A stretch of DNA of 64,000 nucleotides from DATBVX01 sp963705495. GTDB lineage: Bacteria; Pseudomonadota; Gammaproteobacteria; Steroidobacterales; Steroidobacteraceae. A program made the translations under genes and the position numbers. Positions 7,455-17,317 of this stretch are shown here, piece by piece. The stretch covers positions 186,001 through 250,000 of the forward strand of contig CAVPJQ010000012.1 of the NCBI GenBank assembly GCA_963705495.1, in the 5' to 3' direction. Below the pieces are notes generated by a model, which saw only the letters and a list, made by a program, of their open reading frames with translations, was not told the DNA's origin and did no database searches. Every line of letters begins with the position of its first letter. The first letter of the stretch is position 1.

Positions 7455-10055
7455 ATGAACTCCACCCGTTTTGTCGTCGAGGTCAATCCCGCGCTCCCTC
7501 CCGCTCTTGCTCGTCTCGCGGAGCTCGCCAGCAACCTGCGCTTTTCGTGGCACCGCCCGACGCGGGCGCTGTTTTCTTCGCTCGATCCGGAGCTGTGGCG
7601 GGACGTCGGCGGCAATCCGCGCGTGTTCCTGCGTTGTGTCGATCAGGCATTGCTCGACCGCGCGGCAACGGACGTTGCCTATCTGGAGCGCTACCGAAAG
7701 GTGCTGGCAGGTTTTGACACCTACCTCAACGAGGTCCCGCCCCATGAGAGCCAGGCGAGCCAGGGCACCGGGCTCGTAGCGTACTTCTGTGCCGAGTACG
7801 GCTTTCACGAGAGTTTCCAGATCTACTCAGGCGGTCTTGGCGTGCTCGCCGGAGATCACTGCAAGACCGCGAGTGATCTCGCATTGCCATTCGTCGCGGT
7901 GGGCCTGCTGTACACCGAGGGCTACTTCACCCAGACGATCGACAAGGAAGGCAATCAGGTTGCCCACTACCGCGAGCACGATCGCGCCGATCTCCCGGTA
8001 GAGCCCGCGCTCGATCGCGCTGGCAAGGAGGTGCGCATCTCCTGCCGGCTTGCGCGCCGCGATGTCCACGTACGCGTCTGGCAGGCGAAGGTCGGGCGCG
8101 TCCCCGTGTACCTGCTCGACACAAACCTGGCTGAAAACGCGCCCTCTGATCGGGAGATCACGCACAAGCTCTACGGCGGCGATGAGAGCGTGCGCATCCA
8201 GCAGGAAATCGTGCTCGGGATTGGAGGCGCGAAGGCCCTGCGTGCTCTCGGGCTCGAACCGTCGGTCTGGCACATCAATGAAGGGCACGCGGCATTCCTG
8301 GTCGTCGAGTTGATCCGCGAACAAGTCGCGCGTGGACTCGATTTCGCCGCTGCGCGCGAGGCAGTGGCCGCGGCGTGCGTGTTTACTACGCATACGCCCG
8401 TCGCTGCCGGCCACGATGTGTTCAGCCCGGAGCTGGTGCTCGGTCATCTGGGCGAGCTGGTACAGGAACTGAAGATCGATCCCGAGACGTTCCTGCGCCT
8501 GGGGCGTCCGCCTCAGGGCGGCAATCACTTCAACATGACGCGGCTCGCGCTCAACGGCTCGCGTCACCATAACGGCGTCAGCCGTATTCATGGCGGCGTG
8601 TCAGCTCGTATCGTTGCGGACAACTGGCCTGAGGTGCCCCCGGAAGACAATCCGGTCGGCTACATCACCAACGGCGTGCACCTGCCCACGTTCCTGTTCC
8701 AGCCTTGGGCCGAATTTTTCGACCGGTCCCTCGGGCAGAGCTGGCGCACGCATTTGAACGAAGAAGCGTTCTGGCAGCGGTTGTACGAGACCGCCGACGA
8801 ATCGTTCTGGGCGGTGCGGCAGGCCGTCAAGGTGGAGGTACTGCAGGGATTGCGTGCGCGGTTACAGGTGCAATGCGCACATAACAGCATCAGCGATGCG
8901 CACTACCAGCGACTGACCCGCTTTCTCAATCCGGCCAACCCGAACGTCCTGACGATCGGCTTCGCGCGTCGCTTCGCGACCTACAAGCGCGCCACGCTTC
9001 TCTTCAACGACCTCGCACGCCTCGCGGCCATCGTGGGCAATCCGGATCGGCCGGTCATCTTCGTGTTTGCCGGCAAATCGCATCCCGCCGATGAGCCAGG
9101 ACGCAAGCTCCTGCGCGACGTCAACACCATCAGCACCAGCGCTGATTTCTTCGGGCGCGTGATCTTCGTCGAGGATTACGACATGGCGCTTGCCCGCCTG
9201 CTGGTCGCAGGTGTCGATGTATGGCTCAACAACCCAATCTCGCCGCTCGAGGCAAGCGGAACTTCCGGCATCAAGGCGGCGATCAACGGCACGCTCAACC
9301 TGAGTGTGCTCGACGGCTGGTGGGCGGAGGGATTTGACGGCGAGAACGGCTGGGCGGTCGTGTCAGCCGACACCGGCAACGAGCAGGAGCGCGATCGCGA
9401 GGATGCGCAGACCCTCTACGAGCTGCTCGAGGATGAGGTGATCCCTCTTTACTACTCGCGCAACGAGCAGGGGCTCTCGCCGGGGTGGGTCGCCAAGTCC
9501 AAGCGCTCGATGGCCACGATCATCCCGCACTTCAACATGCGTCCGGTACTCGAGAACTACGTCGCCGGGCTGTACCGACCTGCAGCACAGTGCGCGCAGG
9601 CTCTGGCAGGCGATGGGTTCAGGGGCGCACAGGCGTTGGCGGCCTGGAAAGAGAAGGTGCAGCGCGCGTGGGGCCGCATCGGGTTGCGCCATCTTGGCTC
9701 GGTGCCCCGTCGACTCGACTTCGGCGCTCGCCTGCAAACGGGCGTCGCTGCGTTTCTCAACGGACTCGATCCGGGCGACGTGCGCGTGGAGCTGGTCCTG
9801 CGACGCGAGATGCCGGACGGTCGCGGGGAGCCGCCGCGCTATACCTCATTTGCCAGCGGCGACGCGGGCGCCATCCCGGGAATCGTTCGCGAGCCCTTCA
9901 CTTTCGCGGGCGAGCGCGACAGCGATGGCTCCCACGTATTTCGCGTGGATTGCGCGCCGCGCTGGTGCGGCCGGATGAGCGCACAGGTGCGCATCGTCCC
10001 GCATCACGAGCTGTTGTCGCACCCCTACGAAATGGGCCTGATGAAGTGGATGTAG
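7455..10055 (+). CDS. glgP: alpha-glucan (glycogen/maltodextrin) phosphorylase
   Basis: 866 residues. It releases glucose-1-phosphate from the non-reducing ends of glycogen or maltodextrin using pyridoxal phosphate. Residues about 10-115 form the DUF3417-type N-terminal domain of the short TIGR02094 phosphorylases (SNLRFSWHRPTRALF). GT35 landmarks follow: YFCAEYGFHESFQIYSGGLG, HINEGHAAF, FTTHTPVAAGHD and TIGFARRFATYKR. The PLP-lysine region is ASGTSGIKAAINGTLN, with LDGWWAEG after it. The length matches the family. The ATG at 7455 gives the conserved N-terminus but has only a weak ribosome site. It opens the glycogen island and converges on glgB, whose frame runs into its 3' end. Confidence 0.95.
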   Translation: MNSTRFVVEVNPALPPALARLAELASNLRFSWHRPTRALFSSLDPELWRDVGGNPRVFLRCVDQALLDRAATDVAYLERYRKVLAGFDTYLNEVPPHESQASQGTGLVAYFCAEYGFHESFQIYSGGLGVLAGDHCKTASDLALPFVAVGLLYTEGYFTQTIDKEGNQVAHYREHDRADLPVEPALDRAGKEVRISCRLARRDVHVRVWQAKVGRVPVYLLDTNLAENAPSDREITHKLYGGDESVRIQQEIVLGIGGAKALRALGLEPSVWHINEGHAAFLVVELIREQVARGLDFAAAREAVAAACVFTTHTPVAAGHDVFSPELVLGHLGELVQELKIDPETFLRLGRPPQGGNHFNMTRLALNGSRHHNGVSRIHGGVSARIVADNWPEVPPEDNPVGYITNGVHLPTFLFQPWAEFFDRSLGQSWRTHLNEEAFWQRLYETADESFWAVRQAVKVEVLQGLRARLQVQCAHNSISDAHYQRLTRFLNPANPNVLTIGFARRFATYKRATLLFNDLARLAAIVGNPDRPVIFVFAGKSHPADEPGRKLLRDVNTISTSADFFGRVIFVEDYDMALARLLVAGVDVWLNNPISPLEASGTSGIKAAINGTLNLSVLDGWWAEGFDGENGWAVVSADTGNEQERDREDAQTLYELLEDEVIPLYYSRNEQGLSPGWVAKSKRSMATIIPHFNMRPVLENYVAGLYRPAAQCAQALAGDGFRGAQALAAWKEKVQRAWGRIGLRHLGSVPRRLDFGARLQTGVAAFLNGLDPGDVRVELVLRREMPDGRGEPPRYTSFASGDAGAIPGIVREPFTFAGERDSDGSHVFRVDCAPRWCGRMSAQVRIVPHHELLSHPYEMGLMKWM

Positions 10056-12265
10056 GCACCTCACCCGCAGTACTGAGCGAGATCACGCCCGCGAGTGGCG
10101 GCACCGTCATCTCCACGGAGCAGGGGAGCTGGTGCAACGGCGCTTGCCGTGCCTCGAGCGGCAACGGATTGCCGAGATTGCTGCCGCCGTAGTACTGCGA
10201 GTCAGAATTGAAGATCTCGCGATAGGTGCCCATGCGAGGAACGCCGATCCGGTGCCGTGCCCGCGGCACGGGCGTGAAGTTGAGCACCACCACGATCGTT
10301 TCCTCTTCCGAGAACCGCAAGTAGCTGAGCAGTGAGTGCGCACGATCCTCGCAATCGATCCAGCGGAAGCCACGCGGCTCGAATTCGATGCGTGACAGGG
10401 CCGGGTGCTCGCGATACAGCCGATTGAGATCGCCGACCAGGCGGCGCATGCCAGCGCGTGCCGGCTCCTCGGCCAGATACCAGGGCAACGCCACGCGAAA
10501 GTTCCACTCCGTCGGTTGGGCAAATTCCCCGCCCATGAACAGCAGTTTCTTGCCGGGATAGGTCCACTGGTACGCATAGAGCAGGCGCAGGTTCGCGAAG
10601 CGCTGCCATTCATCGCCAGGCATACGGCCGAGCAGCGAATGCTTGAGGTGCACGACCTCGTCGTGTGAGAAGGGCAGCACGAAGTTCTCGCTGTACGCGT
10701 ACATCATGCCGAAGGTGAGCTGTTGGTGGTGGTGTGCGCGGTGCACCGGATCGTGCGACATGTATTCGAGCGTGTCGTGCATCCACCCCATGTTCCATTT
10801 CATACTGAAGCCGAGCCCACCACTCGAGGCGGGGCGGCTCACCATCGGCCAGTCGGTGGATTCTTCCGCGAGCGTGACGGTGCCTGGGAATTCGAGGTGC
10901 GTCACGCTGTTGAGCTCGCGTATGAACTCAATCGCTTCAAGATTCCGATTGCCGCCCTCACGATTCGGCACCCAGTCATCGCCCTTGCGGCTGTAGTCGA
11001 GGTACAGCATCGCGGCGACCGCATCGACCCTGAGGCCATCGATATGGAAGTCCTCGAGCCAGGAGCACGCGCTCGAGATCAGGAAGCTGCGCACCTCGTG
11101 GCGGTCGTAGTTGAACACCAGCGTGCCCCACTCGCGATGCTCCGCCTTGCGCGGATCCGCGTATTCGTACACGGGGCTCCCATCGAAGCGTGCGAGGGCG
11201 TGCGCATCGCGCGGGAAATGGGCCGGGACCCAATCGAGGATGACACCGATCCCCGCCCGGTGGCAGCGATCGACGAACCGTCGCAGGCCATCGGGATCGC
11301 CATGCCGGCTGGTCGGGCGCGAAATACCCGCTCGCCTGGTATCCCCAGGAATCATCGAGCGGATGCTCGCTGATCGGCAGTAACTCGACGTGCGTAAATC
11401 CGAGGCCCTGCACATAAGGAACGAGGCGCTCGGCGATCTCCTCATAGCTCAGGAACTCCCCGTCATCTCTTCGCTGCCACGAGCCCAGGTGCACCTCGTA
11501 GATCGACATCGGCGCATGCAGCCAGTCGTGGCCGGCACGCCCTGCCATCCAGGCATGGTCCTGCCACGCGTGTGCGGGGGGAGCTGCAACAATCGCCGCC
11601 GTGGCAGGGCGCCGCTCGAATTGCCGCCCATAGGGGTCGGTCTTGAGGTGGATGGTGCCGTTGTCGCGATTACGGATCTCGAATTTGTAAAGAGTTCCGG
11701 GGCCGATCCCCGGAATAAAGAGCTCCCATACGCCGCTCGATCCGCGTACCCGCATCGGATGACGGCGGCCGTCCCAGAGATTGAACGGCCCGACCACGCT
11801 GACGCGCTCCGCGTTGGGTGCCCACACGGCGAACTGCACGCCGCCGATCTCATCGACCGTACGAGCGTGCGCGCCGAGGAATAGATGCGCTCGTCGATGC
11901 ACACCGCTGTTGAACGCACTCAAGGTGCCTGCGTCGATGAGCGGCGCGAAGGCGTAGGGGTCGGCCACTTCGAATACGCCGCCGCCATCGTCCTGCCACG
12001 AGATGGTGTAATGGGCTGGTAACGTTCCAGGGGTTCCGTGCCAGAAGAAGAAGTCGCTCGAACCATGCCGCCGCAACTCGTGGGTGCGGTTGGCGCGCAC
12101 ATGGTGCGTCGCCGGCAGGTAGACGATCAGCACTTCCTGGCCGGCCCATTCGTGGCGTCCCAGGATGGAGTGAGGATCGTGGTGCCGGGCGTCGCGGATG
12201 CGCTCGAAGTCGCGCTCCAGGCTCGCGAGCAGCTCACGCATCTCGCGCTGGCGTGTTGCAGTCAT
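9898..12265 (-). pseudogene. glgB: 1,4-alpha-glucan branching enzyme, frameshifted
   Basis: GH13 branching enzyme that makes alpha-1,6 branches in glycogen. The reading frame is split. From 12265 the first frame carries the N-terminal carbohydrate-binding modules (HHDPHSILGRHEW, GVQFAVWAPNAERVSVVG) and YEVHLGSWQ up to WGYQASGYFAP. The continuation TSRHGDPDGLRRFVDRCHRAG is in the next frame, which then runs on. One extra base near 11314-11317 explains the shift. The catalytic residues lie in the second frame: the Asp of DGLRVDAV, the Glu of TLAEE and the His-Asp of FSHDEVVH. The second frame also lacks a stop after the usual end PPLAG (about 10087) and reads some 60 further residues antisense to glgP to 9898. 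The start could instead be 12283. It diverges from glgC. Confidence 0.85.
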
Positions 12266-12317
12266 CGGCTTCAAAGGTAACATAGCCTCGCAATCTCGCC
12301 GGAGCGCACCTCGCCTC

Positions 12318-13589
12318 ATGCCGAAGCAACCCGCCCGCGCCTCTTCGGGTCGCTACGTCAGCCGACTGACCAGCGGCACACTGGCCGTCATCATGGCGGG
12401 CGGGCGTGGCGAGCGTCTGAAGGCGCTCACCGATCATCGTTGCAAGCCGGCGACCCCGTTCGGCGGCAAGTTCCGCATCATCGATTTTGTCCTCTCGAAC
12501 TGCGTGAACTCCGGCATCCGCCAGATCTGCCTGCTCACGCAGTACAAAGCGCAATCGCTCATTCAGCACGTGCATCGCGGTTGGGGGTACTTGCGCGGCG
12601 AGTTCGGCGAGTTCGTCGAGATCATCCCGGCGCAACAGCAGATCGGCGTGCATTGGTATCGCGGCACGGCCGACTCCGTGTTCCAGAACATGGATCTGAT
12701 CCGTTCGCATCGACCCACGCACGTGCTGGTGCTCGCGGGCGATCACATCTACAAGATGGACTACGGTCCGATGATCGCCTATCACGTCGAGAAGGGCGCC
12801 GACATCACGGTCGGCGTGGTCCAGGTGCCGCGCGAGCGGGCACGCGAGTTCGGCGTGATGACCACGACCGAGTGGAACCGGATCATCAAGTTTGCGGAAA
12901 AGCCGGCAAATCCCGATCCGATCCCTGGCCGCGACGACGTGGCGCTCGCCTCGATGGGTATCTACGTGTTCAACACGCGCCTGCTGGAGAAGCTCCTCAC
13001 CGCCGACGCGGACAATCGCGAGTCGGCTCATGACTTCGGCCGCAACATCATTCCGGACGCACTCGAGCGCCTGCAGGTGTTCGCGTATCCGTTCCAGGAT
13101 GTGCGTACGCGCGCACAGAGCTACTGGCGCGACGTCGGCGATGTCGATGCCTACTATGAAGCCAACATGGAGCTGGTGCATGTCGATCCGGAGCTCAACA
13201 TCTACGATCAGCAGTGGCCGATCTGGACCTACCAGTTGCAACAGCCGCCCGCCAAGTTCGTCCTGGACGAGGAGGGTCGGCGCGGCATGGCGGTGAATTC
13301 GATGATCTCGAGCGGTGCGATCATTTCGGGCGCCTCGGTCACCCAGTCGTTGCTGTTTTCGGGCGTGCATGTCCAGGAGCGCAGCACGATCGACAGATCA
13401 GTCGTGCTTCCGGACGTGGACATCGGCCAACGCTGCATGATCCGTCACGCGATCCTGGATGAAGGCTGCGAGATTCCGGACGGCACGCGCATCGGGCTCG
13501 ACGCCGAGGCGGATGCCCGCCGCTTTCACGTGACGGAGCAGGGCGTCGTGCTGGTCACTGCCGACATGTTGAGAGACCTCGAGGGGTGA
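12318..13589 (+). CDS. glgC: glucose-1-phosphate adenylyltransferase (ADP-glucose pyrophosphorylase)
   Basis: 423 residues. It makes ADP-glucose from ATP and glucose-1-phosphate, the committed step of bacterial glycogen synthesis. The nucleotidyltransferase domain shows AVIMAGGRGERLKALT, the CKPATPFGGKFRIIDF block, YRGTADSVFQN, VLAGDHIYKMDY and IIKFAEKP. The C-terminal left-handed beta-helix (about 310-400) has hexapeptide-like repeats around ISSGAIISGASV and CMIRHAILDEGC. I chose the ATG at 12318 because it gives the family's normal N-terminus. The open frame upstream is antisense to glgB. The stop overlaps the GTG start of the GH57 gene (GTGA), so glgC, GH57 and malQ are a translationally coupled operon. 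Confidence 0.96.
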   Translation: MPKQPARASSGRYVSRLTSGTLAVIMAGGRGERLKALTDHRCKPATPFGGKFRIIDFVLSNCVNSGIRQICLLTQYKAQSLIQHVHRGWGYLRGEFGEFVEIIPAQQQIGVHWYRGTADSVFQNMDLIRSHRPTHVLVLAGDHIYKMDYGPMIAYHVEKGADITVGVVQVPRERAREFGVMTTTEWNRIIKFAEKPANPDPIPGRDDVALASMGIYVFNTRLLEKLLTADADNRESAHDFGRNIIPDALERLQVFAYPFQDVRTRAQSYWRDVGDVDAYYEANMELVHVDPELNIYDQQWPIWTYQLQQPPAKFVLDEEGRRGMAVNSMISSGAIISGASVTQSLLFSGVHVQERSTIDRSVVLPDVDIGQRCMIRHAILDEGCEIPDGTRIGLDAEADARRFHVTEQGVVLVTADMLRDLEG

Positions 13590-15286
13590 GCCAGGCCGAA
13601 CCGTTGCGCGTGGTGCTGTGCTGGCACATGCACCAGCCCGAGTACCAGGACCTGATCACGGACGAGCACGCGTTGCCGTGGACCTACTTGCACGCCATCA
13701 AGGACTACGTCGACATGGCGGTGCATCTGGAAGCGCAGCCCGGCGCTGCCGCCGTGGTCAATTTCTCCCCGATTCTGCTCGAACAGATTCGCACCTACAG
13801 CGCGCAGATCTCCGCATGGCAGCGCACGGGTGAGCCGATCCGCGATCCGGTGCTCGCGCTCCTCACGCCCGACGGCATACCCCAGCATGCCAACCTGCGT
13901 GCAGCGGCGATTCGCGTTTGCCTCAAGGCCAACCGCGAACGTCTCATTGAGCGCTTCGCGCCTTACAAGGCACTGGCGGTTCTGGCCGACGCCTTTCTCG
14001 AAAAGGATGCAGCGGCCTATGCGTCGCGCCAGTTCGTGCTCGACCTCGCAGTCTGGTATCACCTCGCATGGCTCGGCGAGACTGTCCGGCTCGGCGATCC
14101 TCGAGCGCAGGAGCTCATCGCCAAGGAGCGCGACTTCAGCGTGGCTGATTGCCGGCTGCTCATCGAGATCATCGGTGACATTCTCTCGGGCCTTCTGCCG
14201 CGCTATCGGCGTCTGCTCGGCAGCGGACAGGTCGAGCTCTCCGTAACGCCCTGGGGGCATCCGATCCTGCCATTGATGCTCGACTTCAGAAGCGCGCGCG
14301 AATCGCAGCCCGCGCTCGAGTTACCTGCCGAACGCGAATACCCGGGAGGCGACGATCGGGCGCGCTGGCACATTGCGCGCGCCATCCAGTCCTTCGTGGA
14401 GACTTTTGGCGTGCGCCCCAAGGGATGCTGGCCGGCCGAGGGCGGTGTCAGCGAGCGCACGCTCGCGCTGTTCGACGAATTCGGTTTCGACTGGATCGCG
14501 ACGGGCGGAGCGGTTCTGCGCAACAGCCTGGCGGCGTTGGGCGCATCCGATGCCGAGCGCAGTGCCGCTCGGCTACACCGTCCATATCGTCTGGCGGATG
14601 GACGCGTCCGCTGTTTCTTTCGGCACGATGCACTCTCCGACCTCATCGGCTTTACCTATTCAAAATGGCACGGCGATGACGCTGCGGCCAACCTGGTCGA
14701 GCATCTGGAGCATCTGCACAAGGTGCTGCCCCCTGAGGAGGAGCACATCGTTGCGATCGTGCTCGATGGTGAGAATGCCTGGGAGTACTACCCTTTCAAC
14801 GGCTATTACTTCCTCAAAGCGCTGTACGAGAAGCTCGCCGAGCATCCGCAGATCCGTCTCACGACATTCTCACGCTGCCTCGCCGACGGTGTGAACGCCG
14901 GCGAATTGCAGAGGCTGGTCGCCGGCAGCTGGGTCTATGGGAACTTCTCGACCTGGATCGGCCATCCGGGCAAGAACCGGGCATGGGAAATGCTGTGCGA
15001 GGCCAAGCGTGCCTTCGACCGCGTGGTGGTGGAGGGCTCTCTCTCCGAAGAGGAACAGAACGCTGCCGAGCGCCAACTGGGTGTTTGCGAGGGCTCGGAC
15101 TGGTGCTGGTGGTTCGGCGATGAGAATCCGGCCGAATCGGTGCGTGCCTTCGACGTCTTGTATCGACGCCACCTTGCAAACCTGTACCGGATCCTGGAGG
15201 AGCCAGCGCCTGCCGCACTCGACGCGCCGATCGCGTACGGCCACGGGACGCCTGAGATGGGTGGCGTCATGAAGCGCAGTGCATGA
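13586..15286 (+). CDS. glycoside hydrolase family 57 protein
   Basis: 566 residues with a GTG start overlapping the glgC stop. GH57 enzymes are alpha-glucan-active (amylase, 4-alpha-glucanotransferase or branching types). The family's first region is at the N-terminus (VLCWHMHQPEYQD). The nucleophile region is WPAEGGVSERTLALFDEFGF with Glu in PAEG, and the acid/base region is IVLDGENAWEYYPFNGYYF. The C-terminal part is helical with WVYGNFSTWIGHPGKNRAWE and CWWFGDENP, as in the larger GH57 proteins found in glycogen clusters. The exact activity cannot be assigned from sequence alone. It is coupled to glgC before it and malQ after it by four-base overlaps, which argues for a role in glycogen structure or turnover. 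Confidence 0.92.
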   Translation: MSQAEPLRVVLCWHMHQPEYQDLITDEHALPWTYLHAIKDYVDMAVHLEAQPGAAAVVNFSPILLEQIRTYSAQISAWQRTGEPIRDPVLALLTPDGIPQHANLRAAAIRVCLKANRERLIERFAPYKALAVLADAFLEKDAAAYASRQFVLDLAVWYHLAWLGETVRLGDPRAQELIAKERDFSVADCRLLIEIIGDILSGLLPRYRRLLGSGQVELSVTPWGHPILPLMLDFRSARESQPALELPAEREYPGGDDRARWHIARAIQSFVETFGVRPKGCWPAEGGVSERTLALFDEFGFDWIATGGAVLRNSLAALGASDAERSAARLHRPYRLADGRVRCFFRHDALSDLIGFTYSKWHGDDAAANLVEHLEHLHKVLPPEEEHIVAIVLDGENAWEYYPFNGYYFLKALYEKLAEHPQIRLTTFSRCLADGVNAGELQRLVAGSWVYGNFSTWIGHPGKNRAWEMLCEAKRAFDRVVVEGSLSEEEQNAAERQLGVCEGSDWCWWFGDENPAESVRAFDVLYRRHLANLYRILEEPAPAALDAPIAYGHGTPEMGGVMKRSA

Positions 15287-16752
15287 GCTCGCTCGATCGG
15301 CGCCGTGCCGGCGTGCTGCTGCATCCGACCTCGTTGCCGGGAGCGCAGTCCGGCGGTGCGTTGGGCGCCAACGCCAGGCGTTTCATCGATCTCATCGCTG
15401 ACAGCGGATTCAGCGTCTGGCAGATGCTGCCGGTGGGGCCAGTCGATGCCGATCGTTCGCCGTACTTCTCACGCTCCGTGCACGCCGGCAACGTCGACCT
15501 GATCGATCTGGAGGAGCTCGCGACACGCGGCTGGACGCGCGCCGAGGCCTCAGCACACGCCGGCGAAGCACCTGCGCACTTTCGGGCGCGCAAGCTCCTC
15601 GAAGGGCTGATCGGCTTCGAGAACCAGGCCGATCACGACACGCGGCAGGACTTCTCGTCTTTTCTCGCCGCACACCGGCACTGGCTGATCGATGACGGCC
15701 TGTTCCTGGCGCTCAAGGCCCAACATCAGGGCCGGCCGTGGTGGCAGTGGCAGCCGGAGCTTCGCGACCGTTCGCCGGCGGCGATTGCAGACGCACACAG
15801 ACGCCATGCCGCAACCATCGAGCAGTTCGCGTTCGAACAGTACCTGTTTCACGTTCAGTGGCAGGCGCTGCGAGCGCACGCACGCACACGCGGTGTCCTG
15901 TTGTTTGGCGACATCCCGATCTACGTCGCTCATGACAGCGTCGAGGTCTGGGCACATCGCGATAACTTCCAGCTCGATGCGGCCGGCCAGCCTCTCGGGA
16001 TTTCCGGCGTGCCACCCGATTACTTCTCGGCGGATGGCCAGGTGTGGGGAAATCCGCTCTACGATTGGTCCGCGCAGGAGCGCCTGGGGTTCAAATGGTG
16101 GATCGCGCGCTTCGCGACGCAGCTCGAGCGGTTCGACCTGCTGCGCATCGATCACTTTCGCGGGCTTGAATCCTATTGGGCCATTCCATCCGGCGCGACG
16201 AGCGGGCGCGACGGCGAATGGCGGTCCGCGCCGGGCGAGAAACTTCTCCGCGCCCTGCAGAGCGGTCTCGGGCGATTGCCAGTCATCGCTGAAGATCTCG
16301 GCGTCATCACGCCGGCAGTCGAGCGGCTGCGCGATGCATTTCATCTGCCCGGCATGCGCATCCTGCAATTCGCCTTCGATGGCACACCCACCAACCCTTA
16401 CCTGCCGCACAATCACAGCCGCAATTGCGTCGTGTATACGGGCACGCACGATAACGACACGACACGCGGCTGGAGCGATTCGCTCGATGAGAGCACACGC
16501 CAGCGGGTCGCGGACTACTACGGAATCGCAACCGAGCAGGTGCCACAGGCGCTGGTGCGCAGCGCGCTCGGTTCCGTGGCGAGGCTCGCCGTGCTGCCAC
16601 TGCAGGACCTTCTGGGCCTGGACTCGCGCGCGCGCATGAATACGCCGGCGACCACCAGAGGTAATTGGTCCTGGTCCTTCTCCTGGGACCAGGTGCCATC
16701 TCAGTTCGTCGCGGATTGGCGGCGTCTGAACGTCATGTACGGCCGGGCGTAG
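15283..16752 (+). CDS. malQ: 4-alpha-glucanotransferase (amylomaltase)
   Basis: 489 residues, GH77. It transfers maltodextrin segments between glucans, recycling short chains in glycogen turnover. The start ATG overlaps the GH57 stop (ATGA). Clear landmarks are HPTSLPG at the N-terminus, GDIPIYVAHDS, GVPPDYFSADGQVWGNPLYDW, the nucleophile Asp in LLRIDHFRGLESYW, the acid/base Glu in VIAEDLGVITP and the third Asp in GTHDNDTTRGW. The length is normal for the plain bacterial type without extra domains. It is the last gene of the glgC-GH57-malQ operon. Confidence 0.96.
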   Translation: MSSLDRRRAGVLLHPTSLPGAQSGGALGANARRFIDLIADSGFSVWQMLPVGPVDADRSPYFSRSVHAGNVDLIDLEELATRGWTRAEASAHAGEAPAHFRARKLLEGLIGFENQADHDTRQDFSSFLAAHRHWLIDDGLFLALKAQHQGRPWWQWQPELRDRSPAAIADAHRRHAATIEQFAFEQYLFHVQWQALRAHARTRGVLLFGDIPIYVAHDSVEVWAHRDNFQLDAAGQPLGISGVPPDYFSADGQVWGNPLYDWSAQERLGFKWWIARFATQLERFDLLRIDHFRGLESYWAIPSGATSGRDGEWRSAPGEKLLRALQSGLGRLPVIAEDLGVITPAVERLRDAFHLPGMRILQFAFDGTPTNPYLPHNHSRNCVVYTGTHDNDTTRGWSDSLDESTRQRVADYYGIATEQVPQALVRSALGSVARLAVLPLQDLLGLDSRARMNTPATTRGNWSWSFSWDQVPSQFVADWRRLNVMYGRA

Positions 16753-16799
16753 ACTATTCGCGCGCCGTGCCGGCAGGTCGAAACGAAAAGGAGAGGGAG

Positions 16800-17285
16800 A
16801 TGCGATGGAGTGTAGGTCTGATGGCAGCCGCGCTTCTCACCGCGTGCGCAGCGACCAAACTCGAGGCTCCGAACCTTCACGTCGTGAACATGGAGATGCT
16901 GGACAGCAGCAGCTTCTTCACGCAACGCGTGAAAGTGCGCGTGCACGTGCAGAATCCCAACGACATCGAGCTCCCGATCAAGGGGGTGAGCGCGACGCTC
17001 TTCGTGCAGGGTGAAAAGTTCGCCACCGGCGTGTCGGCAGAGCCCTTCACGGTCCCGGCGTTCGGAGAGGGGGAATTTGACCTGCTGGTCGACGCAAGCG
17101 TGGCGGGCGTACTGATCCGCGTCCTCGGCAAGGGTAAATCAGATCAGTTGATGCAGAGCGGCCTCGACTACCGGTTGACCGGCAAGGTGAGCCTGTCTTC
17201 GGGGATGATCCGCTCGATCCCGTTCGATGAGACGGGCACGCTCAAGCCGCCGGAGTCGACACCGCCGCTGCAGTCATCGCCCTGA
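16800..17285 (+). CDS. LEA type-2 family lipoprotein
   Basis: 161 residues. The start ATG at 16800 follows an AAGGAGAGG ribosome site and gives a short lipoprotein signal with lipobox LLTAC. The mature part is a single beta-sandwich of the LEA14/water-stress (WHy) type: QRVKVRVHVQNPNDIELPIKGVS near 40-65 is the family signature. Such proteins are linked to stress or desiccation tolerance without a known enzymatic role. It lies 47 bases after malQ on the same strand and may be cotranscribed with the glycogen genes. Confidence 0.85.
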   Translation: MRWSVGLMAAALLTACAATKLEAPNLHVVNMEMLDSSSFFTQRVKVRVHVQNPNDIELPIKGVSATLFVQGEKFATGVSAEPFTVPAFGEGEFDLLVDASVAGVLIRVLGKGKSDQLMQSGLDYRLTGKVSLSSGMIRSIPFDETGTLKPPESTPPLQSSP

Positions 17286-17317
17286 TCGCGAGCACGAGGC
17301 GGACCGGCGCGACTGCT

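Noticed and set aside
11305..11325. Programmed frameshift in glgB
   Set aside because: No slippery heptamer or downstream structure is evident, and branching enzymes are not known to use recoding; a single extra base is simpler.
12234..13370. 378-residue minus-strand open frame across glgC
   Set aside because: It is entirely antisense to glgC, which has every family motif; the predicted protein shows no domain.
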